From: Cepaea nemoralis
Taxonomy: Eukaryota > Mollusca > Gastropoda > Stylommatophora > Helicidae
NCBI GenBank assembly: GCA_014155875.1
Contig: JACEFZ010025808.1
Span: forward strand, 1,550,270 to 1,614,269
Length of the DNA: 64,000 bases
Reading direction: 5' to 3'
The notes beneath the pieces are model-generated. The model did no database searches. It was not told where the DNA came from and was given only the letters and a program-made list of their open reading frames with translations. Every line of letters begins with the position of its first letter. Position 1 is the first letter of the stretch. This document shows positions 36,601 to 45,784 of the stretch, one piece after another. The position numbers were made by a program, and so were the translations under genes.

Positions 36601-36951
36601 CGAAAAGTACGGATTTTTTTTCATTTTTGCCTGTATTAAATTAACCGTTTGTGGTTTCAAATTCATGGTCGTTTTGACTCTAACTAGTGTCGACACATGC
36701 ATATCCTCTTCTAAATCTACGTAAACACCTTGGAATTTTAATTTATGCAAATCAAAAAAAAGTCTCACCCCATTTTTCAATAAAAAATCTCTACCCAATA
36801 TCATATTTCTATTTAAATCCTTGACCACATGGAACATATGCTTAACATTTATCCCTCCTAATTTAAAATTTATCATCGTTTGTCCAAGCACTTCTAATTT
36901 GTGTCCAGTTACCGAATGAAGATTCTCCTGAATTCTAAATATTTTACAATT
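33574..36951 (-). CDS. Gypsy pol: reverse transcriptase, RNase H, integrase
   Basis: A long open frame downstream of a stop at 36952; residues are counted from the Met at 36891 (1,105 residues to the stop). The protease end is NMILGRDFLLKNG (about 29-41). Reverse transcriptase covers about 290-470, with catalytic YIDD at 423-426. RNase H has YTDASDNAIGACL near 571 and RTDHMPL near 646. Integrase has a zinc-binding HHCC finger (His near 821 and 826, Cys 856 and 859) and a D,D35E core: Asp in LDISGP (887), Asp in TDNGKEF (947) and Glu in NAKNERQH (983), exactly 35 residues apart. The last residues, FNIGDRVYYKKT, lead to the frame break. All catalytic residues checked are present, which fits a recent insertion. 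Confidence 0.95.
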   Translation of the reverse strand, partial: NCKIFRIQENLHSVTGHKLEVLGQTMINFKLGGINVKHMFHVVKDLNRNMILGRDFLLKNGVRLFFDLHKLKFQGVYVDLEEDMHVSTLVRVKTTMNLKPQTVNLIQAKMKKNPYFSVGQTVKITELEREIIQEPGLEVTDGLIVLDKHLSFPVMLLNNTGKNITLYRGCLIAKVEYSENNMLTIEKENILGNKYSETSMIGNNARNKYKRSWKRRNDELTHTFKKRPSQIDTVDKRTREQELLSQLKALPENREILEKLVKENQDVFAVSDLELGKTQTVTMEIDTGDHPPISLTPYRTPLRNREIVEKATEDMLKAGIITRSKSEWSSPVVIVAKPDGSSRFCCDYRALNKITKNVAYPLPVIDDILGLLNGSTFFTTLDARSGFWCIPMSKDAQKKSAFCTHMGSYEFLRMPFGVRTAPSHYMLLINEVLDGMQKFALAYIDDILIFTAGDVEDHLKHIRLVFDRLRRHDVKLKLSKCQFLKTETKYLGYIINREGIKPDQEKIKAIKELPTPTNIKEVRAFIGTCGYYRRFVPAFSKIAEPITNLTGKYARFKWDDECQKAFDFLKNSLTVVPLLTHPDLNKQLILYTDASDNAIGACLVQPYEGKESGIPGVKNERPIYFLSHKLSKSQRKWTTIEKEAYAIHYALQKLNYYLHNANFIIRTDHMPLKSILEAPIQNRKIQTWALNLQGYNAKVEYVSGKHNTCADLLSRIPYPQSSGNTEDEGEPEIDDRNWQVNILDSAIINREDFESLPSDQESEPRAEDPRLSQFNMKDEQELDPKIVQIKRKLKETGENSFKRKFVELQEDNQLYYISEKGEGLRKYIPKHLEREVLKAYHDDNGHFGRDKLVKSISSKYYWPNLFKSVYEYVEACDKCRLRNMKIIKCPLQDTDIPQFPMQKVSLDISGPHPKTLSGNVYLLHIVDSYSLWPEVYPIPDKSADSVINMLLQEFIPRFGCPQIILTDNGKEFVNRKFEKLVKDLNIKHIKTSYYRPASNAKNERQHRTLYNILAKNVEEHDMDWDLYLGIALGAIRTHQNEGTGFSPFYLVHGREPILPIDNLLKPRRKYMGEDFQETWLQEMHKAHIRLRNNIIKARERQKKYKNKNAHLQEFNIGDRVYYKKT

Positions 36952-37241
36952 TTATAACATTCGATATAAAAATGTTTCTTTAATCACGCTAACTTGCGCT
37001 CCCGAGTCAACTAATGTTCTAACTTTATATTTCCCTATTTCTATTATACATGAGCTAGGATCAACCATATTTAGTGACAATTGTTTTATCTCAACTTGGG
37101 GAGATAACTTCTTATGTTTATTATTTCTAAATGTCCTATTATAGTCATCATTTGGGTTTTTAATACATTGCTTCATCTTTTGGATCTTACTATCTTCCCC
37201 CCTACTGCCGATCCTGTTCAGTAAGCGGGATGCCAATTTCC
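36952..37241 (-). pseudogene. Gypsy pol start: aspartic protease with premature stop
   Basis: Frame entered by a -1 shift from gag. It carries the retroviral-type protease active site in KVRTLVDSGAQVSVIKETF. A single TAA (36952-36954) interrupts the protease about 20 residues after the active site. The same frame then continues as the long pol frame, whose beginning still holds the second conserved protease motif (ILGRDFL). With this stop, pol products could not be made in full length by normal translation. Confidence 0.9.
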
Positions 37242-38228
37242 CTGATTTCCTGACCTTCTAAAATTTCTCTGCACTTCTCCATAATTCCCATTTGCTGATC
37301 TACTATTTGTAGTTCTATTCTGTGTACTATTCTGAGCACCTCTATTATTTTGTGTATTCGATGGGACACGTCTGTTACCACAGAAGCGAAAAATGTGCCC
37401 ACGTTGGTGGCATCCCCAACAAACCACATTTGTGTTATTTGTGTTACCCCCCATGTTTCTTACAGTATTTCTCACTTGTCCTTCTCTACCTTGATTGTAT
37501 ACGTTACTGTTTCCTTGTACCATCTGTATTTCTCCTCGTCTTCCTCTCCATCCATGTCTATACTGTCCTATTTCCATAGGTTCTTCAATTCTATCTTCCG
37601 AACTACTACCTAACTCTCGTCCTACCCTCAATCTAAACCTTCTCCTCAAGCTTTCTTCTTGTATAGCGATATCTACCGCTTGTGACAACCTTGCAGGATT
37701 CTCTCTCAATAATTCAAATTTCAGTCCATCTGACCTAATCCCATCAACAAAAATCCCCACCAACATCCGTTCCACTTCTTCAGCTCGTACATTCTGTCCC
37801 AAAAATGACTCTTCAGCTAAATTGATTAATCTATCACTGTATAGCTGTACACTTTCTGTAGTACTTTGTCTCGTTTGTCGCAACACTGAGAATGCGTGTT
37901 GTGGATCAGTAATTTCCGCGTATTTATGTGCGAGGTCGTTTTTGAATTGTTCCCAGGTTTCATCTCCTCCAGCTTCTAATTTTCTTCTTATGAGGTCTGA
38001 AACAGGACTTGTACTAGTTCTATATGCTAAATTCTTTTTATCCTCATCTGTAGCGTTCACTAGATAAGCATGTTTCTCAATAGAAATAACCCATTTCTTA
38101 AACTGGTTCGCCTGTCCATTAAATCTCTCGACATCACTGATTACACTTTGCTGTCTTAATACTGCGTCCAACTTTGATATCGCTCCACCCACTCCACTCA
38201 GTACTTGAGAAAAATCCTGGGGCTCCAT
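37218..38228 (-). CDS. Gypsy gag
   Basis: 336 residues from the Met at 38228 (MEPQDFSQVLSGVGG); an upstream in-frame Met at 38273 is less likely because the added residues are unlike gag. Gag forms the particle that packages element RNA. The middle (WVISIEKHAYLV to VRAEEVERMLVGIFVDGI) has the helical capsid-like layout of Gypsy gag. Near the C terminus there is one CCHC zinc knuckle, CWGCHQRGHIFRFC (about 270-283), preceded by an Arg/Gly-rich stretch, as in nucleocapsid. Gag overlaps pol by about 20 bases, and the overlap contains a slippery heptamer. Confidence 0.9.
   Translation of the reverse strand: MEPQDFSQVLSGVGGAISKLDAVLRQQSVISDVERFNGQANQFKKWVISIEKHAYLVNATDEDKKNLAYRTSTSPVSDLIRRKLEAGGDETWEQFKNDLAHKYAEITDPQHAFSVLRQTRQSTTESVQLYSDRLINLAEESFLGQNVRAEEVERMLVGIFVDGIRSDGLKFELLRENPARLSQAVDIAIQEESLRRRFRLRVGRELGSSSEDRIEEPMEIGQYRHGWRGRRGEIQMVQGNSNVYNQGREGQVRNTVRNMGGNTNNTNVVCWGCHQRGHIFRFCGNRRVPSNTQNNRGAQNSTQNRTTNSRSANGNYGEVQRNFRRSGNQGNWHPAY
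37236..37242 (-). promoter_or_regulatory. putative -1 frameshift site GGGAAAT
   Basis: In gag phase the heptamer reads G GGA AAT, the X-XXY-YYZ layout of retroviral slippery sites, six codons before the gag stop. Slipping back one base leads directly into the protease frame. An alternative AAATTTT a little upstream is ruled out because its -1 frame meets an immediate TAG. Confidence 0.7.
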
Positions 38229-39651
38229 CCTAAAAAATCTATAATAGAAATTACCAAGCAATATAATATACAATTATTTTCAGACAATATTATTTTAAAG
38301 TAAGTTGCAAGAAATATTCTGTTCAATTTAGTATGTTCTTAATTAATCTAAAATTAACCATTACCCAAACTTGATGAAAAAGGTTCCGTTCTAATCTAGA
38401 ATCTTGCTGAAAGTGACTCCAATCGACAACCTTAAAAGAGTATGACGTCCAATCGATAAACTTGAAAAAGTATGACGCCCAATCGACAAACTTGAAAAAG
38501 TATGACGCCCAATCGATAAACTTGAAAAAGTATGACTCCCAATCGATAAACTTGAAAAAGTATGACGCCCAATCGACAAACTTGAAAGGAACAGCAAAAG
38601 AAGAGCCTCTGGATTTCTCACTTCAATCGAAGTTGGTTCCTTCTAGTCGTTTTCATGCCGCTGATTGTGCTCGTCTGGATTTGAAATTACAACGATCGAG
38701 ACAATACTGACTGATTGATTGCTTGCTTGATTGATTGATTGATTGATTGATCGACTGATCGATTGACTTTAAGCGTTGGCTAAAAACTCTGGACTTTACC
38801 TTCAGACAAGCAAGGTCACCTTCACTTTAGTTCAAACGATAACGGTTAATAGTTCCAGCAAAACCAGATTTCACGGCAGCATATCTGGAACATCCATACG
38901 TTTCAAAAAAACGAGCAAGTCAACAATGGATTGATTCAAGTCTGACGATGGCCACTCTGTTTCATCACTCGGAACATTACGTGTTATGTGGCGTTCCAAC
39001 AACGGTTAGTTCAATTCAACTGAAACAATTTTGACTTGAGACAAGTTAAACAGATTTAATGTCTTCACTCAGCTGAAGTGACGGTTGACGACCTTGATTC
39101 AAGAATTTCAGAAAGTAAAAATCGACCTTGATTTAACCTCTAACAGTCCAGTGAGCTGAGATCGTGCTCATAAATTTTATCATTCTCGAGATTTCTCGGT
39201 TCCAATTGGAGCTGATCATTCGGTTGTATACATAATTTATTTCTTGTACCTCGGGACTTTATAAGTTGTAAGATGTATCTAGCGGTGACGACATCATTAC
39301 ATCCCTTACGAATTTCAATGTAAAATAGCAATTCTTGACTTCTACAAAAGAAACAGCATATATCAGCAATCAAGGCCCTATATATTGGTGAGTCAGGTAT
39401 ATAAAAATTATCAGTCTCTATAAATCAAGATTAGCAAACCTTCTGACCTTGACTGAGAATCCCCTAACAAACACTGAGAAATCACAACAACTACCCCTGG
39501 GCGGGCTTTCAGTTGTTGCGTCTCTTATAATTTACTTGAGAACTTCCATAACATCCGTCTCCAGACGTAGACAAAACTCTTCGCTTTAGTCAACAATCTC
39601 CGCGACATCCCATGTTTGAAATCTTGAGGTCGACGGCACCAAAACAGCCTG
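38229..39651 (-). other. long leader of the Gypsy element
   Basis: About 1.4 kb between 5' LTR and gag, unusually long. It contains the 30-bp tandem repeat at 38400-38590, a (TTGA)-type run near 38710-38760, and otherwise no frame. Ten bases inside the LTR edge the minus strand reads 'tggtgccgtcgacc', which starts with the TGG expected of a primer-binding site; the matching tRNA is not identified. Confidence 0.65.
38405..38590. repeat. 30-bp tandem repeat in the Gypsy leader
   Basis: About six copies of 'caatcgataaacttgaaaaa' plus 'gtatgacgcc', differing at one or two positions (cgataa/cgacaa, gacgcc/gactcc). Tandem repeats in the leader of Gypsy elements can bind host proteins; that is known for insulator-bearing family members and is only a suggestion here. 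Confidence 0.9.
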
Positions 39652-39967
39652 TATAACAGTGTGGTGATGATATGATAAGGCTGTGTGTGTGGAAGGCTCG
39701 TGTCGATATAGTGGACAAGTCTCGTCTGTTATATAAACATTCGTTTATTCGTTGAAATCATACATCTTCTGACTGATGATGGTAAACACGGACATCTTTC
39801 CTAGTTGAATCCCAAGTCCCAAGTCCCCCAAGTGACGTGTGTGCAAGCCCTGGATACGTCTACCCATTCGTGCATACACGTTCACTAACTAATGATTTCC
39901 CACTAGTTAATGAATGCGCAGCATCCATTAACTCTCCACTCCTAAGCTAACTCCCTTTACTGTTATA
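39652..39967 (-). repeat. 5' LTR of the Ty3/Gypsy element
   Basis: 316 bp with inverted ends tataacagt and actgttata. It would hold the promoter for the minus-strand RNA. Matches the 3' LTR at all but one position by eye. Confidence 0.95.
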
Positions 39968-40715
39968 ATACACTTACCTTTGAGGTGCATAGCTAGGTGT
40001 GATACACTTACCTTTGAGGTGCATACCTAGGTGTGATACACTTACCTTTGAGGTGCATAGCTAGGTGTGATACACTTACCTTTGAGGTGCATAGCTAGGT
40101 GTGATACACCTACCATTGAGGTGCATAGCTGGGTGAAATACACTTACCTTTGAGGTGCATAGCAGGGTGTGATACACTTACCTTTGAGGTGCATATCAGG
40201 ATGTGATACACTTACCTTTGAGGTGCATAGCCAGGTGTGATACACTTACCATTGAGGTGCATAGCTAGGTGTGATACACTGACCTTTGAGATGCATAGCT
40301 AGGTGTGATACACTTACCTTTGCGTTGCGTAGCTAGGTGTGATACACTTACCTTTGAGGTGCATAGCTAGGTGTGATACACTTACCTTTGAGGTGCATAG
40401 CTAGGTGTGATACCCTTACCTTTGCGTTGCGTAGCTAGGTGTGATACTCTTACCTTTGAGGTGCATAGCTAGGTGTGATACACTTACCATTGAGGTGCAT
40501 AGCTGGGTGAAATACACTTACCTTTGAGGTGCATATCTAGGTGTGAAACACTTACCTTTGAAATGCATAGCAGGGTGTGATACACTTATCTTTGAGGTGC
40601 ATAGCCAGGTGTGATACACTTACCTTTGAGGTGCATAGCTAGGTGCGATACACTTACCTTTGAGGTGCATAGCTAGGTGTGATACACTTACCTTTGAGGT
40701 GCACAGCTAAGTGGG
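39968..40715. repeat. 34-bp minisatellite, right block
   Basis: About 22 copies of 'aggtgtgatacacttacctt' plus 'tgaggtgcatagct'. Read on the minus strand nearly every unit contains 'aaaggtaagtgt', a consensus 5' splice site. Confidence 0.95.
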
Positions 40716-41040
40716 ACGCACACCCCTCGAAAGAGGAACGTAGAAGTAAGTGGCGATATTTTGTAGATTAGATGAGTCAGAATTTGATGTTATTGATATG
40801 TCATATATTTTATGAAATAGACTTGAATAGTTTTGATGTGTGGTAGATTTGATGAGACAGGATTTGATAGTTTTGGTATTTGGTAGATTTGATGAGATAG
40901 AATTTGATAGTTGTGATATTTGGTAGATTTGATGAGACAGAATTTGATAGTATTGATATTTTATATATTTTGTGAAATAGGCTTAAATAGTTTTGATATG
41001 TGGTAGATTTGGTGAGATAGAATCTGATAATTTTTATATA

Positions 41041-43290
41041 TGGTGTGTTGTGTTGTGTTGTGTTGTTTGTCCATCAAGAATGATGATGACCATTCATTTC
41101 ATCCAGTGGGGTTGAAGGTATGGATCCGTGGGTTCTAAGATGGCTGATAAGGCTTATGTTGGCTCGAAATGTTCTTTGACAATGTGGGCAAGGAATGCTT
41201 GACGTTTCTGGAGGAGGATTTCCTGCAGTAGTTTTTCTGTCCTGCCTTTTCTTCACAGCTCTTGCAGTCCTGGTTGCCTCAAATATGACTGCACCCTTGC
41301 GTAATGAAGCACGCCACGAATTTCGGTCTCTGGCTGCAGCCTCCCAGGTGTCATGATGAATTCCAAAAGCCTTCAGTGAAATTTTCAGAGTGTCTTTAAA
41401 GCGTTTCCTCTGGCCACCTTGGGAGCGTTTACCACAACGCAGTTCACTGTAAAAAATTCGTTTAGGGAGCCTGTGATCTGGCATGCGAGTCAAGTGACCA
41501 GCCCAGCGAATCTGATTCTTCATCAGTAGAGTGTGGATACTGGGCATGGATGCTCTTTCTAGGACTTCAGTGTCTGGAATCTTGTCTTGCCATTTAATCT
41601 TCAGTAGCTTCCTTAGGCAGACTGTGTGGAAGTGGTTTAATTTCCTAGCGTGTCGCTGATAAACAGTCCAGGTTTCACAAGCATATAGCAGTGTGGATAA
41701 TACAACTGCTTTGTAGACTTTTAGCTTTGTTTGCAGGCTTATTCCAGTTCTGTCCCATACATTCTTGTACAGTCTGCCAAAGGCCGCACTGGCCTTGGAG
41801 ATTCTTGCATTCACTTCGTCATCAATTGTGGCAGCTTGTGACACAGTGCTGCCAAGATAGGTGAATTTGTCCACAACACTTAGTCTATGATCATTCACTT
41901 TGATATTCGGCACAGTGTGATTATTCCCTGGAGCTGACTGGTACATAACTACAGTCTTCTCCAAGTTGACATTGAGCCCAAAGTTGGCAGAGGCATGTGA
42001 GAAAGCTGAAACATTGTGTTGCATGTCCGCCTCTGAGTTGGCGTACAGAGCGCAATCATCAGCAAACAGGAGCTCTCTGACGGTGTCGCTGTTAATTTTG
42101 GTTTTAGCTTTCAGCCTTCTGAGATTGAATAACTTTCCATCCATACGGTAGTTGATGTCTATTCCAATGTCGTCGTTCTCGAAGGCATTCATCAGCATGG
42201 CTGAAAACATGAGGCTGAACAGTGTTGGTGCCAGGACACATCCTTGCTTCACTCCTTTTGTGACAGGAAAGGGTTCAGACAGTTCGCCATTTTCCTGTAC
42301 TCTTGCCTGCATGCCATCATGAAATAGCCGCACTATTTTGACAAACTTTCGTGGACAGCCATATTTTGCCATAATCTTCCACAGTCCTTCTCTGCTGGCT
42401 GTATCAAAAGCCTTGGTAAAGTCAATGAAAGTGGAGAAAATTTCGCAGTTCTGTTCCTGACATTTCTCTTGCAGCTGCCTTGCAGCGAACATCATGTCAA
42501 CAGTTCCACGTTCTTTTCTGAAGCCACATTGACCCCCAGGAAGAAGACCTTGATCGAGATGAGCTGTGAGGCGATTGAGAAGAATTCTGGCGAGTATCTT
42601 CCCTGAAATTGAAAGCAAGGAGATGCCTCGGTGGTTGTCACAGGATTGGCGGTTTCCTTTACGTTTGTAAAGGTAGACTATTGACGCGTCCTTGAAATCT
42701 TGTGGCATGGTCTCGTTCACCCATATGTTTGTAAAGACTTGGTGAAGGACCGGCCCACCTGCCTAGTATATCTCTGCTGGGATGGAGTCCGGACCAGGTG
42801 ATTTGCCGCTGGAGAGTAGCTGGATGGCTTTGTTTACTTCCACTATGGTTGGCAGGTCATCAAGTGTCTCATTGGTAGGAACTTGAGGAAGGCAGTTGAT
42901 GGTTTCATCATCGAAGAAGGAAGTTGCATTTAAGATGTTGCTGAAATGCTCTTCCCAGCGTTGAAGGATTTCTTTCTTATCGGTGATCAATGTTCCCCCA
43001 TCTGCACTGAGGAGGGTTTCAGTGAGTCGCAGAAGTTTTTCATATCATGTCTGTCAGCAAAGCCCTGAATTTCACCAGCTTTGCTGCTCAGCCAGGAGTC
43101 CCGCATGTGCCGAAGTTTCTGCTGCACTACTCTCTGAATGTTCTTGAAGGCATCTTTTTTTGATGTTGACTTTGGGTCATTCAAATGTGCTTTGAGGAGA
43201 AGATGTTTCACGACCAGCAATTGGTTGATGTCTTCGGAATTTTCATCAAAACAGTCTTTATGCTTTCGGGGGGCTGGTCCCAGTTCTATC
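41041..43290 (-). mobile_element. zinc-finger LINE (family A), 5'-truncated
   Basis: Minus-strand copy ending in a pentanucleotide tail (ACAAC units; 'tgttgtgttgtgttg' on the plus strand). It contains linker pieces in two frames (43220-42990 and 42990-42763) and a long polymerase frame. Breaks seen are a frameshift near 43010 and a TAG at 42763. The endonuclease is absent. It interrupts the ~40-bp repeat. Confidence 0.85.
41074..42762 (-). CDS. reverse transcriptase and C2H2 C terminus of the family-A LINE
   Basis: About 562 open codons after the TAG at 42763 (548 from the first possible start). Motifs in order: DASIVYLYKRKGNRQSCDNH, RGISLLSISGKILARILLNR, QCGFRKERGTVDMMFAARQL, STFIDFTKAFDTASREGLW, GVKQGCVLAPTLFSLMFS, catalytic ELLFADDCALYANSEAD, TYLGSTVSQAATIDDEVN, LLYACETWTVYQRHARKLNH, IRWAGHLTRMPDHRLPKRIF, and a C-terminal C2H2 finger (C-x2-C-x12-H-x3-H, from CPHCQRTF). 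The polymerase makes cDNA from the element's RNA at the cut target; the finger probably binds nucleic acid. This stretch is undamaged but cannot make a full protein because of the upstream stop and frameshift. Confidence 0.9.
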   Translation of the reverse strand, partial: AGGPVLHQVFTNIWVNETMPQDFKDASIVYLYKRKGNRQSCDNHRGISLLSISGKILARILLNRLTAHLDQGLLPGGQCGFRKERGTVDMMFAARQLQEKCQEQNCEIFSTFIDFTKAFDTASREGLWKIMAKYGCPRKFVKIVRLFHDGMQARVQENGELSEPFPVTKGVKQGCVLAPTLFSLMFSAMLMNAFENDDIGIDINYRMDGKLFNLRRLKAKTKINSDTVRELLFADDCALYANSEADMQHNVSAFSHASANFGLNVNLEKTVVMYQSAPGNNHTVPNIKVNDHRLSVVDKFTYLGSTVSQAATIDDEVNARISKASAAFGRLYKNVWDRTGISLQTKLKVYKAVVLSTLLYACETWTVYQRHARKLNHFHTVCLRKLLKIKWQDKIPDTEVLERASMPSIHTLLMKNQIRWAGHLTRMPDHRLPKRIFYSELRCGKRSQGGQRKRFKDTLKISLKAFGIHHDTWEAAARDRNSWRASLRKGAVIFEATRTARAVKKRQDRKTTAGNPPPETSSIPCPHCQRTFRANISLISHLRTHGSIPSTPLDEMNGHHHS

Positions 43291-43699
43291 TCTTTTATAT
43301 TTGGTATATGTGATAATAAAGAATTTGTTGTTTTTTTTTTTTAATTTTAGGTAGATTTGATAAGACATTATTTGATAGTATTGATATGGTATATATTTTA
43401 TGAAATAGACTTGAACAGCTTTGGTATGTGCTTGATGGGATGAGATAGAATTGGATAGTTTTTCATGTTTGAAGAGTTTGATGAAACAGAATGGAACAGT
43501 TGTGCTATTTGGTAGAATTGATGAGACAGAATGTAATATTTTTGATATTTGAGATTGAATTTGATAATTTTAATATTTGGTAAATTTGATGAGATATAAT
43601 TGATCGTTTTGATAATTGATAGATTTTATGAGACAGAATTTGAACCAGACTTTGACTTGGAATTTCTCAATTACTGGAGCTATTGAATACAGAAGGGAG

Positions 43700-43925
43700 C
43701 CTTGTTGGCAAAATGGCTAGACGCTGGTTGGAGGGCCCGTGGTCATGGGTTCGAACCCACATATGAGCTCCCACAATGACTCAGCCTGAAATAAGCACCA
43801 GAAAATATGTTGGGAAGTAAAGGCGATGGGTGCGATATTGACCACTTCAACCAATGAATGCTGATTGGTCTATAAAACATGGACCTAGCACCGTATTCTG
43901 AATACGCCGTTAGCGTCTACAATGG
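43700..43925 (+). mobile_element. tRNA-derived SINE-2
   Basis: Head 'ttggcaaaatggctagacgc' (A-box region) and 'catgggttcgaacccacat' (B box), then a conserved body with 'ggaagtaaaggcgatgggtg'. The copies at 56070 and 1645 share head and body. It lies against the left edge of the 47-bp satellite. Confidence 0.75.
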
Positions 43926-43929
43926 TCCT

Positions 43930-45775
43930 TGATATAATTTACATGAAGTGTTTACCAATAGGATATGTTAGAGTCCCTTCTAATTTACATGAAGTGTTTG
44001 CCTACTGGGATAATTTAGAGTCCCTTCTAATTTACATGAAGTGTTTGCCTACTGGGATAAGTTAGAGTCCCTTTTAATTTACATGAAGTGTTTGCCTACT
44101 GGGATAATTTAGAGTCCCTTCTAATTTACATGAAGTGTTTGCCTACTGGGATAATTTAGAGTCCCTTCTAATTTACATGAAGTGTTTACCAATAGGATAT
44201 GTTAGAGTCCCTTCTAATTTACATGAAGTGTTTGCCTACTGGGATAATTTAGAGTCTCTTCTAATTTACATGAAGTGTTTGCCTTCTGGGATAAGTTAGA
44301 GTCCCTTTTAATTTACATGAAGTGTTTGCCTCTTGGGATATGTTATAGTCCCTTCTAATTTACATGAAGTGTGTGCGCTCTGGGATATGTTAGAGTCTCT
44401 TCTAATTTACATAAAGTGTTTGCCTTCTGGGATATGTTAGAGTCCCTTCTAATTTACATGAAGTGTTTGCCTTCTGGGATATGTTAGAGTCTCTTTTAAT
44501 TTACATGAAGTGTTTGCCTCTTGAGATATGTTATAGTCCCTTCTAATTTACATGAAGTGTGTGCGCTCTGGGATATGTTAGAGTCTCTTCTAATTTATAT
44601 AAAGTGTTTGCCTTCTGGGATATGTTAGAGTCCCTTCTAATTTACATGAAGTGTTTGCCTCTTGGGATATGTTATAGTCCCTTCTAATTTACATGAAGTG
44701 TGTGCACTCTGGGATATGTTAGAGTCTCTTCTAATTTACATAAAGTGTTTGCCTTCTGGGATATGTTAGAGTCCCTTCTAATTTACATGAAGTGTTTACC
44801 AATAGGATATGTTAGAGTCCCTTCTAATTTACATGAAGTGTTTGCCTACTGGGATAATTTAGAGTCCCTTCTAATTTACATGAAGTGTTTGCCTTCTGGG
44901 ATATGTTAGAGTCCCTTTTAATTTACATGAAGTGTTTGCCTCTTGGGATATGTTATAGTCCCTTCTAATTTACATGAAGTGTGTGCGCTCTGGGATATGT
45001 TAGAGTCTCTTCTAATTTACATAAAGTGTTTGCCTTCTGGGATATGTTAGAGTCCCTTCTAATTTACATGAAGTGTTTGTCTTCTGGGATATGTTAGAGT
45101 CCCTTTTAATTTACATGAAGTGTTTGCCTCTTGGGATATGTTATAGTCCCTTCTAATTTACATGAAGTGTGTGCACTCTGGGATATGTTTGAGTCTCTTC
45201 TAATTTACATAAAGTGTTTGCCTTCTGGGATATGTTAGAATCCCTTCTAATTTACATGAAGTGTTTGCCTTCTGGGATATGTTAGAGCCCCTTTTAATTT
45301 ACATGAAGTGTTTGCCTCTTGGGATATGTTATAGTCCCTTCTAATTTACATGAAGTGTGTGCGCTCTGGGATATGTTAGAGTCTCTTCTAATTTACATAA
45401 AGTGTTTGCCTTCTGGGATATGTTATAGTCCCTTCTAATTTACATGAAGTGTATGCGTTCTGGGATATGTTAGAGTCCCTTCTAATTTACATGACGTGTG
45501 TGCGTTCTGGGATATGTTAGAGTCCCTTCTAATTTACATGAAGTGTTTGCCTTCTGGGATATGTTAGAGTCCCTTTAATTTGCATGAAGTGTGTGCGTTC
45601 TGGGATATGTTAGAGACCTTTCTAATTTGCATGAAGTGTGTGCGTTCTGGGATATGTTAGAGACCCTTCTAATTTACATGAAGTGTGTGCCTTCTGGGAT
45701 ATGTTACAGTCCCTTCTAATTTGCATGACGTGTGTGCGTTCTGGGATATGTTAGAGTCCCTTCTAATTTCGCATA
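43930..45775. repeat. 47-bp satellite with higher-order organisation
   Basis: About 39 units of 'gggatatgttagagtccctt' then 'ctaatttacatgaagtgttt' and 'gccttct'. From about 44330 variants recur every four units: one with 'ttatagtccc' and 'gtgtgcgctct', one with 'gagtctcttct' and 'cataaagtg', one near consensus, and one with 'ccttttaattt' and 'gcctctt'. That is a ~188-bp higher-order repeat. The rightmost units (after 45590) are more diverged. Confidence 0.95.
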
Positions 45776-45784
45776 ATACAGTAA

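Larger units (their letters stand above)
31046..39967 (-). mobile_element. Ty3/Gypsy LTR retrotransposon, 8.9 kb, young but broken
   Basis: Complete element on the minus strand: 5' LTR (39652-39967), a ~1.4-kb leader with a 30-bp repeat, gag, a -1 frame pol (protease, RT, RNase H, integrase), ~1.5 kb of non-coding sequence, a purine tract and the 3' LTR. It replicates through cytoplasmic reverse transcription of its RNA and integrase-mediated insertion. LTR ends of TATAAC/GTTATA type instead of TG/CA and a 4-bp target duplication fit some animal Gypsy lineages. No envelope-like frame is present. The near-identical LTRs imply recent insertion, yet pol has one stop and one frame break. It sits between two blocks of the 34-bp minisatellite. 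Confidence 0.95.
40740..43640. repeat. ~40-bp tandem repeat, split by a LINE
   Basis: Loose copies of 'tggtagatttgatgagacag' plus 'aatttgatagttttgatatt' at 40740-41040 and again at 43345-43640. The intervening family-A LINE inserted into the array. Confidence 0.85.

Noticed and set aside
37322..38067. Plus-strand Ser/Leu-rich frames opposite gag
   Set aside because: Antisense shadows of gag; no motifs.
39968..40715. CRISPR-like regular array
   Set aside because: Contiguous tandem repeats without unique spacers, in a eukaryotic context.
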